Shown here: piece by piece, positions 1 to 5,445 of the stretch
Position numbering within the stretch: the first letter of the stretch is position 1
Layout of the letters: every line of letters begins with the position of its first letter
Source of the DNA: an uncultured Anaerolineaceae bacterium
GTDB lineage: Bacteria; Chloroflexota; Anaerolineae; Promineifilales; Promineifilaceae
Assembly: GCA_937967805.1 (NCBI GenBank)
Contig: CALBTC010000318.1
Span: 1-6,458, forward strand
DNA length: 6,458 nt
Direction of reading: 5' to 3'
Notes under the pieces: model-generated
Database searches by the model: none
Told to the model about the DNA's origin: nothing
Seen by the model: the letters and a program-made list of their open reading frames with translations, nothing else
Made by a program: the position numbers and the translations under genes

Positions 1-389
1 CCGTGCCCAAAGACGGCCCGTCGGCCTGCGTGTCGCTGGCCACGGCGCTCATCTCCGCCGTCACCAAACGGCCGATTTACCGCGACGTGAGCATGACCGG
101 GGAAACCACCCTGCGCGGCCGGGTGCTGCCCGTCGGCGGCATCCGCGAAAAAGCGCTGGCGGCACGGCGGGCCGGCATCAAAAAGTTCATCCTGCCTAAG
201 AAAAACGAACGGGATTTGGAAAACATCCCAGAAAAGCTGCGCGAAGATATGGAATTTGTGCTGGTGGAAAAAGTAAACGAGGTCATGGCGGCAGCGATGC
301 ATCCGGCCAAAAGCGAGATAAAGAAACGGCCGTCGCGCCAGCAAACACCGCTGCCAAAGATTCCCCCCTCCGGCGAGCCACCTTCATAG
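1..389 (+). CDS. lon: ATP-dependent Lon protease, C-terminal end (partial; 5' part outside window)
   Basis: This is the end of a Lon serine protease, a cytoplasmic AAA+ enzyme that unfolds and degrades damaged and regulatory proteins. The frame is open at the left edge; the GTG at position 3 is an internal Val codon of the VPKDGPSA motif, not a start. Counting that Val as residue 1, the catalytic Ser is residue 7 (DGPSA) and the catalytic Lys is residue 50 in GGIREKALAA. The 43-residue spacing equals that of E. coli Ser679/Lys722. TGETTLRGRVLPVGG and the IKKFILPKKNERDLE stretch also match the family. Odd points: the residue after GPSA is Cys where Gly is nearly invariant, and the protein ends in a Lys/Pro-rich tail of about 28 residues that looks disordered. 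The ATPase and N-terminal domains lie outside the window. The stop codon overlaps the end of the convergent gene by 6 bp. Family assignment is very secure. Confidence 0.96.
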   Translation, partial: VPKDGPSACVSLATALISAVTKRPIYRDVSMTGETTLRGRVLPVGGIREKALAARRAGIKKFILPKKNERDLENIPEKLREDMEFVLVEKVNEVMAAAMHPAKSEIKKRPSRQQTPLPKIPPSGEPPS

Positions 390-1769
390 TCTCCTCGCTA
401 CCGGCACAAACCGGTACGTGTTGCTGTCCAGGTCCACGCTGTACCAGGGATGGTAGCGTTCCTGAACGGTATCCAACGGGTATATAAGATTCCGTTTCTT
501 GTGGGTGGTTTCCAGGATATAGCTACGGCCGTTCTCCCGGTAAGCAACCCAGGCGTGAGCCCCTTCGCGCAGGCCATTTTCATTGTCGCCCCACTGCGTT
601 CGCCCCACCACAAACTCAGCCGGAATATTTAGCTCCTTCAGCTTGCGCCAGGCCCACAGCGCGTGATCTTCGCAATCTCCCTTTTTCAATGCCTCAAACT
701 CGCCAGGATGCTGCCACACATCCCGCTGGTTAAACAGCTCCGCGTCTCGCACGTATTCGCACTGCTGCAGCCAGCGGCAAATATCTTCAATGGATTGCAC
801 CGTGACGCGGCTTCGGCCATTGAGGTAATCGGTAAACGGCCGTCTCGACCCTGCACCAAATTGCGTATGATGCACCGGGATAGGCTCTCTTTCATAGTTG
901 AGCGGCAGTTTGTAATGGAAAACAAGCATCTCCAAAAGCTGCATCAGGGGGATAGGCATCTCTTGTTGGCTAATGCGCAGGGAACGGCCGTTGGCCAGCG
1001 TCAGCACCAGCACCTGCGTCGGTTCCGGAGAGCGGTTATTGGTAATCGTCACCAGGCGAGCCGACAGCAGTTCCTCCAGCGTAAACTGCCGCGTGTGGAA
1101 GGGAAAGCGGACCACAATCTTGTCCGGCAACAGCGTCATCCGCCAGGTGAAGTACAAGCTCAGGTAAAGGAAAAGCCCGCCCACCAGCAGCGGCCACAGG
1201 CCAAAAAAGATCATCAGAACCCTCTGAAAGCCTGTCTCATCCAGCGCACTCCAAACAATGCCACCGCCCACAAACAGACACAGTAGGCTAATACCCACGC
1301 TGAAGAGGAAGGCGCGCACACGGCCGTTCACCGTTTGCGGCAGCGGCTGGCGAATCAATGCCTGCCGGTCCACGCGCAGCTCCGGTGCCCGGTATTGCAG
1401 CTCGGCCATCAAATCAAACACGGCATCAATGTGGCGCTCCAGAAAAACGGTGCGCGACGCAGTTTTGATGATGAGGGCGATCTGTCCTCGTGTTACAGAT
1501 TGAACTGATTCGTACGGCAAGCGAATGATGCGACCAAACTGCCTCACCTCAACCTCAGTTGGCGTCAACACGACCTGCCCAAAAGTTGCCGCCAACGACC
1601 AGAAGGCGTACAGACTGTAAAGCAAAATGAATGCCTCCACAGCCAGGAGCCAGCCACGACCGCTGTCGGGCCAGATTGCCCACACGGCGCCGGCAATGGC
1701 CAGGGTAAACGGGGCCAAAATAAACCAGAGGATGCGAATGAAACGGCCGTATCGATATTTCTTGATCAT
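384..1769 (-). CDS. Membrane protein with two TM-hairpin/PH-like units and a C-terminal transglutaminase-like cysteine protease domain
   Basis: No named gene is recognised. Numbered from the ATG at 1769 (461 aa): a basic N-terminus (MIKKYRYGRFIR), TM hairpin 1 at about 12-61, a beta-rich PH-like segment at about 62-130, TM hairpin 2 at about 150-207, a second PH-like segment at about 206-290, a linker, then a cysteine-protease domain at about 320-450. The last contains GDCEDHA (Cys366), HAWV (His405) and YILETT (Glu420), which fits the Cys-His-acid triad order of transglutaminase-like proteases, with Glu in the usual Asp place. Four TM segments and a basic N-terminus predict both ends in the cytoplasm. 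The start is uncertain: a TTG at 1793, 5 nt after the cydC stop, would add eight residues (MGKSVAIV), and neither start has a clear Shine-Dalgarno. ATG is chosen because MIKKYRYG is a typical membrane-protein N-terminus. It follows cydC closely and may be cotranscribed. Substrate and function are unknown; the PH-like label rests on layout and hydrophobicity only. Confidence 0.85.
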   Translation of the reverse strand: MIKKYRYGRFIRILWFILAPFTLAIAGAVWAIWPDSGRGWLLAVEAFILLYSLYAFWSLAATFGQVVLTPTEVEVRQFGRIIRLPYESVQSVTRGQIALIIKTASRTVFLERHIDAVFDLMAELQYRAPELRVDRQALIRQPLPQTVNGRVRAFLFSVGISLLCLFVGGGIVWSALDETGFQRVLMIFFGLWPLLVGGLFLYLSLYFTWRMTLLPDKIVVRFPFHTRQFTLEELLSARLVTITNNRSPEPTQVLVLTLANGRSLRISQQEMPIPLMQLLEMLVFHYKLPLNYEREPIPVHHTQFGAGSRRPFTDYLNGRSRVTVQSIEDICRWLQQCEYVRDAELFNQRDVWQHPGEFEALKKGDCEDHALWAWRKLKELNIPAEFVVGRTQWGDNENGLREGAHAWVAYRENGRSYILETTHKKRNLIYPLDTVQERYHPWYSVDLDSNTYRFVPVARRL

Positions 1770-1798
1770 AACAATGGCTACACTCTTACCCAATTTAC

Positions 1799-3433
1799 TT
1801 ACGATCCAAATAGCTGTTTTTCTTGCGCAAATGGATAATTTTTGACCAGGTTTGTCCGATGCGTCATTAAAATGAGCGTACGGTCGGCTCCGGCTTTGAG
1901 CACCGCCTGCATCACCCTGGCCGCTGTCACCGGATCAAGGTTGGCCGTAATCTCATCCAGCAGCCAGATTGGGGCATCCTTCAGCAACATGCGTGCCAGG
2001 GCAATCCGCTGACGCTCGCCGCCGCTGAGCAAAGCGCCGCTTTCGCCGACGGCCGTATCATAACCGTCGGGCAAAGACAAAATGAAGTCATGGACCTGGG
2101 CAATCTGAGCAGCGGCGATGACTTCTTCCTCGGTAGCCGATTTACGGCCGATCCGAATATTTTCCCGAATTGTGGTGTTAAACAGATGGGTGCGCTGCGT
2201 CATCACGCCAAAAAGCTGCCGCACCGACTCATGGCCCAGTGATCTTAAATCTTGGTCTCCAACCATGATGCGACCGCTTTCATACTCAGCAAAACGGAGC
2301 AAGACAATGATGAGCGATGATTTTCCCGCCCCGCTCTCGCCGGTAATCAATACCCGACTGCCATAAGGAACGGTAAGCGAAAAATCAGCAAACACCGGCC
2401 GTTCGCCTGACTCGTAACGAAACGTTACCCCTTCCAGTGTCAACGTGGGCTTGTGGAGAGATGGAACTATTGGCCGGGCAGGCTCCGGAACGGTTGGCGT
2501 GCTGCCAATCACCTCAAACACGCGGCCGGCGGCGGTTAGTTCTTTGCCCAAATTTTGCCCGGCCAACGCCAGCGGCGTGATCGCTTCAAAGGCGGCAATG
2601 GTGCCCAGGGTTAAGGCCGCCAAAACCACGCCATCGACCCGACCAATGGCTATCCACAGCACAGATGCCGCCGCCAGATTGACCAGCAGCACAGACAGCC
2701 CGCTTTGCAGCCCGTCCAGCCGCCCCATCTGCCCCTCCGCCTGGGCAAGACGGCCGTTCATCTCTTCCAACGCCTCACGCAGCCGCTCCGCATAGCCAAA
2801 GGCGATGCTGTCTGCCAGTCCCTGAACCGTGTCCACCAGGTGGCTGTTGAGCCGGGTGCGCTGGGCCACTACTTGGCCGCCCGCGCCTTCGCCGGTGCGC
2901 CACGTCAGAAATGGTAAAACAGTGCCACTTAGAAGCATGAAGGCCGCCAACACCAGCGCGGTACGGCCGTCGAACAAACGAAACGTAAAACCCATAACGG
3001 CCGTTACCACCAGGGCCACAATTGGTGGATTAACAACGCGTAAATAGAAGTTTTGCAGCTCTTCCACATCGGTAACAACGCGCGACATGAGGTCACCGCT
3101 GCGAAAAGATTGCAGTTGCACCAGCGACAGCGGTTCGATGCGCTCGTAAAACCAGACGCGCAGCCGGGCCAGCAGGCGAAAGGTGACGTCGTGGCTGACC
3201 AGCCGTTCCAGGTAGCGAAAAACGGCGCGCGACAGGCCAAAAAAACGAACGGCCGTAGGTGCCAGCCCCAACGACGTAATGCCCAACTGCAAAGCGGCCG
3301 TGCTAATCAGCCAGGCCGAGGTCATCATCAAGGCAATGCCGCTGCCAATCGTCAACACGCTAAGCAGCAGTGCCAGAAGAACGCGCCGCCAAAACGGCCG
3401 CATCAGGTGCAAAATCCGGGCCAGCTTTGTCAT
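1799..3433 (-). CDS. cydC: Heterodimeric ABC transporter subunit CydC (cytochrome bd assembly), shortened C-terminus
   Basis: CydC pairs with CydD in the inner membrane. In E. coli the pair exports cysteine/glutathione and is required for cytochrome bd assembly; a haem-handling role has also been proposed. Numbered from the ATG at 3433 (544 aa): six-TM exporter domain at about 10-300, then the nucleotide-binding domain with Walker A GESGAGKSS (365-373), Q-loop Gln413, signature LSGGERQ (469-475), Walker B IWLLDE (489-494) and H-loop His525. The start at 3433 has an AGGGGGGAA ribosome site, and MTKLARILHLMRPFWRR is where family members normally begin. A competing in-frame ATG at 3649 overlaps the cydD stop (ATGA) behind a perfect GGAGGAG. 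It would add 72 residues (616 aa in all) encoded by repeat-like DNA. The protein ends only 19 residues after the H-loop His (MTHRT...QLFGS) and lacks the usual 'LD.GRIVE.GTH.EL' tail that CydD here keeps. The subunit call rests on the TM-domain sequence and on adjacency to cydD and cydB. Confidence 0.92.
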   Translation of the reverse strand: MTKLARILHLMRPFWRRVLLALLLSVLTIGSGIALMMTSAWLISTAALQLGITSLGLAPTAVRFFGLSRAVFRYLERLVSHDVTFRLLARLRVWFYERIEPLSLVQLQSFRSGDLMSRVVTDVEELQNFYLRVVNPPIVALVVTAVMGFTFRLFDGRTALVLAAFMLLSGTVLPFLTWRTGEGAGGQVVAQRTRLNSHLVDTVQGLADSIAFGYAERLREALEEMNGRLAQAEGQMGRLDGLQSGLSVLLVNLAAASVLWIAIGRVDGVVLAALTLGTIAAFEAITPLALAGQNLGKELTAAGRVFEVIGSTPTVPEPARPIVPSLHKPTLTLEGVTFRYESGERPVFADFSLTVPYGSRVLITGESGAGKSSLIIVLLRFAEYESGRIMVGDQDLRSLGHESVRQLFGVMTQRTHLFNTTIRENIRIGRKSATEEEVIAAAQIAQVHDFILSLPDGYDTAVGESGALLSGGERQRIALARMLLKDAPIWLLDEITANLDPVTAARVMQAVLKAGADRTLILMTHRTNLVKNYPFAQEKQLFGS

Positions 3434-3436
3434 CGC

Positions 3437-3445
3437 TTCCCCCCT
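3437..3445 (-). promoter_or_regulatory. Ribosome binding site for the cydC start at 3433
   Basis: On the minus strand AGGGGGGAA precedes GCG and the ATG at 3433. The purine run is a fair Shine-Dalgarno at proper spacing and supports initiation where CydC homology begins. The G run is also the outer edge of the inverted repeat 3439-3533, so the element may supply or mask this site. Confidence 0.55.
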
Positions 3446-3533
3446 GAAATTAGGACGCAGATTCCCCTGATTAACCTGATAAAAATGATCATGGGAATCA
3501 GGTAAATCAGCGTTCCATTTTAATTCATGGGGG
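3439..3533. repeat. Imperfect long inverted repeat with nested central palindrome (intergenic element)
   Basis: The core is symmetric about position 3488.5. Arm CTGATTAACCTGAT (3467-3480) pairs with ATCAGGTAAATCAG (3497-3510), 13 of 14 positions complementary. Between them four unpaired positions on each side flank the perfect palindrome ATGATCAT (3485-3492). Further out, a C run at 3439-3444 faces a G run at 3529-3533, with weaker pairing between. From memory, phrases like ATCAGGTTAATCAGGGG and 'CTGCGTCCTAATTTCAGG' recur between genes in many bacterial genomes, so this is probably a dispersed non-coding repeat. That recollection needs a search. Confidence 0.7.
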
Positions 3534-3566
3534 TCAACGACAGTTACCGGATTCTTCGAAAATAGC

Positions 3567-3617
3567 CTCACGCAAAGTCGCAAAGAGCGTTTGGCGTACT
3601 TGGCGGCTTGGCGTGAG
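3567..3617. repeat. CGCAAAG-type imperfect hairpin repeat
   Basis: The ends are CTCACGC (3567-3573) and GCGTGAG (3611-3617), exact reverse complements. Inside, CGCAAAG units on the left (CACGCAAAG, TCGCAAAG) face TTGGCG units on the right (TTGGCGTACTTGGCGGCTTGGCG), so the arms pair imperfectly as a G:C- and G:T-rich stem. Read on the minus strand it gives the SRQAAKYAKRSLRL-like peptide often seen when such intergenic repeats are wrongly translated. It resembles, from memory, the dispersed 'acgcaaagacgcaaag' family found in several phyla. Mobility is not shown. Confidence 0.65.
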
Positions 3618-3645
3618 ATTTGCATTCCTGGTATTGAGCTTGCGC

Positions 3646-5376
3646 TCATGTCGTCTCCTCCCCAAACGCTTGCAGCAGCTCATAGTAAGCTCCCTGCCGG
3701 CCGATGAGTTCGGCATGCGTGCCCGTTTCCACAATGCGACCCCCGTCCAGCACCACAATCCGGTCCGCCTGCTGCACGGTTTCCAGCCGGTGGGCAATGG
3801 TAATGACGGTGGCTCCAGCCGTGCGCGCCCGCAAATTTTGCTGCACGATGCGCTCGTTTTCCGTGTCAAGATTGGCGGTCGCCTCGTCAAAAATGTACAG
3901 GGGCACATCCCGCACCACGGCACGTGCCAGGGCAATACGCTGCGCCTGCCCACCACTCAGACGGGTGGCGTTTTCGCCCAGCACCGTATCGTATCCTTGC
4001 GGCAGCTTCTGGATGAAGGCGTGGGCGTTGGCCGCCTGGGCTGCGGCGACACTCTGTGCCTCGGAGGCAGCCAGACGGCCGATCCGAATATTGTCCGCCA
4101 CACTCGTGTTAAACAGATAGCCACGCTGCGGCACCCAGCCAATTTGCGCTCGCCACTGTTCGGCGTCAACCTGGTTCAAGGCAACGGTTTCGGACTGGCT
4201 GATGAGGAGGAGACGGCCATTTTTCGGTTCCATAAAACGGAGCAGCAAATGGGCCACCGTCGATTTGCCGCTGCCGGTAGCCCCCACCAGGGCCACATGC
4301 TCCCCGCGGCCAATCGTCAGCGAGAAGTTGTGCAAGGCGGCACGTTCACCTTCGGCAAACGAGACAGATACATTTTCAAATTGGATGTAGTCGTAATGGG
4401 GAACGGCCGTTGCTCCCTCTGCTGCCGGGAAAGGCATACTCAAGATGGCGTAGATACGCTCGGCGGCCGCAGCCCCATCCCGCCCGGCGTGGAACCGGGC
4501 ACCGAGCTGGCGCAGCGGCAAATAAAACTCCGGCGCAATGACCAGCAAAAACAAAGCTTGTTCGAAGGGAAGACGGCCGTTCAGTAAACGCAAGCCAATC
4601 TCTACCGCCACCACCGCCACGCTAATCATCGCCACCAGCTCCAGCGTAAACGCCGACAAAAACGCCACCCGCAGCACCGCCAGCGTGCTCTGCCGGTACC
4701 GGTCCGTCATTTGGGCAATAATTTGGATTTGCGCCCGGCTGCGGTTGAACAGCTTCAAAGTCGTTAGCCCCTGCATCACGTCCAGGAAATGGGCGCTCAT
4801 CTGCCCCAACCGGGCGTAACGGCTTCGCGCCAATGCCCCGGCCGCCATGCCAATCAGCACCATAAAAACGGGAATGAGCGGAGCCGTCACCAGCAAAACC
4901 ACAAAGGTGAGCCAATCGATGGGCAAAACAACCAGCAAAATTGTCAGCGGGATGAGGACGGCAACAAACAGCGCGGGCAGGTAATCGCGAAAGAAGCTGT
5001 CCAGGGCTTCAATGCCGTCGGTGGCGGTCAGCGCCAGTTCGCCGCTGCGCTCCTGCTGCGTGCACGCCGGTCCCAGCTGGATTAGATGCGTTAGAAGTCG
5101 CTGGCGCAGCGCCTGCTTGACGCGAATGGCCACTTCTACGGCCGTAACCTGAATCCCCGCCTGGTTAAGCGCCCGCAGCCCGATAGCAACGAGCAGCCAA
5201 AGGAACAAACTTCCCACACCGTCACGGCTGGCTCCCTCCAAAAAAACTCGGTTAATGATGCGGCTGAGCAAAAACGCCTGCCCGATAACGAGCAAGCCAC
5301 CCAAAAAGCTCAAGCCAACACTCATCAAAAAAGCAAAGCGCGCCAGCCGCGCCTCGCTCAGTAGTCGTTTATCCAT
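3646..5376 (-). CDS. cydD: Heterodimeric ABC transporter subunit CydD (cytochrome bd assembly)
   Basis: A 576-aa inner-membrane exporter half, partner of CydC, needed for assembly of cytochrome bd oxidase. The exporter domain spans about 13-310 with TM segments near 15-42, 56-75, 130-152, 155-180, 235-262 and 272-292. The nucleotide-binding domain has Walker A GATGSGKST (365-373), Q-loop Gln417, signature LSGGQAQ (473-479), Walker B LYIFDE (493-498) and H-loop His529, then a full tail (ADRIVVLDGGRIVETGTHAEL). The N-terminal DKRLL...RFAFLMSVGLSFLGGLLVIGQAFLLSRIIN and the AGRDGAAAAERIYAIL linker are typical of CydD, and the length matches the family. The start is ATG at 5376 with only a weak GAG upstream. 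The last codons GEETT contain a perfect GGAGGAG that can serve a start overlapping this gene's TGA. It sits 69 bp downstream of cydB, separated by a 44-bp palindrome. Confidence 0.95.
   Translation of the reverse strand: MDKRLLSEARLARFAFLMSVGLSFLGGLLVIGQAFLLSRIINRVFLEGASRDGVGSLFLWLLVAIGLRALNQAGIQVTAVEVAIRVKQALRQRLLTHLIQLGPACTQQERSGELALTATDGIEALDSFFRDYLPALFVAVLIPLTILLVVLPIDWLTFVVLLVTAPLIPVFMVLIGMAAGALARSRYARLGQMSAHFLDVMQGLTTLKLFNRSRAQIQIIAQMTDRYRQSTLAVLRVAFLSAFTLELVAMISVAVVAVEIGLRLLNGRLPFEQALFLLVIAPEFYLPLRQLGARFHAGRDGAAAAERIYAILSMPFPAAEGATAVPHYDYIQFENVSVSFAEGERAALHNFSLTIGRGEHVALVGATGSGKSTVAHLLLRFMEPKNGRLLLISQSETVALNQVDAEQWRAQIGWVPQRGYLFNTSVADNIRIGRLAASEAQSVAAAQAANAHAFIQKLPQGYDTVLGENATRLSGGQAQRIALARAVVRDVPLYIFDEATANLDTENERIVQQNLRARTAGATVITIAHRLETVQQADRIVVLDGGRIVETGTHAELIGRQGAYYELLQAFGEETT
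3655..3661 (-). promoter_or_regulatory. Strong Shine-Dalgarno for the overlapping ATG at 3649
   Basis: On the minus strand GGAGGAG is followed by five bases (ACGAC) and then ATGA, where the ATG (3647-3649) overlaps the cydD TGA. This is a textbook translational-coupling arrangement and suggests that cydC originally started, or still starts, here. The sequence also encodes the last residues of CydD, so chance cannot be excluded. Confidence 0.6.
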
Positions 5377-5401
5377 TTGGTCTCAATTTTAGTGGGAAAA
5401 G

Positions 5402-5445
5402 TCGTCAGGTGTGACGCACTTGCGCAAGTGCGTCACACCTGACGA
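5402..5445. repeat. Perfect 44-bp palindrome between cydB and cydD
   Basis: The 22-base arms are exactly complementary with no spacer, centred between 5423 and 5424 (TTGC|GCAA). The left arm begins TCGTCAGGTGTGACGCAC and the right arm ends GTGCGTCACACCTGACGA. It abuts the cydB stop codon. In leftward RNA it would fold into a very stable hairpin followed by ACTTTTCCC, a short U run, so it could act as a weak terminator, a processing or 3'-stabilising stem, or an attenuator lowering cydDC relative to cydB. It could equally be a REP-like dispersed element. No second copy was seen in this window. Confidence 0.85.

Larger units (their letters stand above)
3434..3645 (-). other. Repeat-filled cydD-cydC spacer, open in the cydC frame
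   Basis: This 212-bp gap lies between the cydD stop and the conserved cydC start. It contains the two inverted-repeat elements listed separately and no stop codon in the cydC frame, so it could be read as a 72-residue N-terminal extension of CydC from the ATG at 3649. The predicted peptide is basic at first (KYAKRSLRLCVRLFSKN) and then polar, with no transporter-like feature. Its base composition is less GC-rich by eye than the flanking genes. Confidence 0.6.
326..5155. repeat. Highly iterated octamer palindrome ACGGCCGT (14 exact copies)
   Basis: Exact copies begin at 326, 525, 836, 984, 1320, 1743, 2049, 2750, 2963, 2997, 3249, 4403, 4573 and 5148. All lie inside coding sequence (lon 1, transglutaminase-like gene 5, cydC 5, cydD 3, cydB none) and they are read in all three codon phases: for example TAV (2997), NGR/DGR (4573, 2963) and RPF (836). 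Under uniform base frequencies about 0.1 copy is expected in 6.4 kb. One-mismatch forms such as ACGGCCGA (67, 2144, 4075) add to the signal. It resembles the cyanobacterial HIP1 phenomenon with a different sequence; function unknown. Confidence 0.85.

Noticed and set aside
663..1286. Plus-strand open frame of 207 codons opposite the transglutaminase-like gene
   Set aside because: The minus-strand gene has TM segments and a Cys-His-acid motif; the opposite product is Arg/Gln/His-rich with no family resemblance.
3485..3492. ATGATCAT as a regulator operator (for example FNR/ArcA control of cyd)
   Set aside because: It does not fit an FNR-type TTGAT-N4-ATCAA site and lies inside the operon rather than at a promoter.
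3567..3617. CRISPR-like repeat array from the repeated CGCAAAG and TTGGCG units
   Set aside because: Units are only 6-8 bases long and not separated by unique spacers; they form two arms of a hairpin.
3534..3956. Minus-strand 140-codon frame overlapping the cydD end and the spacer
   Set aside because: It is the +1 frame of CydD running into the repeats; its Arg/Pro/Trp-rich product is typical of a frame shadow.
3613..4587. Plus-strand open frame of 324 codons opposite cydD
   Set aside because: Antisense shadow of the CydD nucleotide-binding domain; low-complexity composition, no recognisable motif and no ribosome site.
5402..5445. Insertion sequence end or transposon remnant
   Set aside because: No transposase fragment, no flanking direct repeat and no partner inverted repeat in the window.
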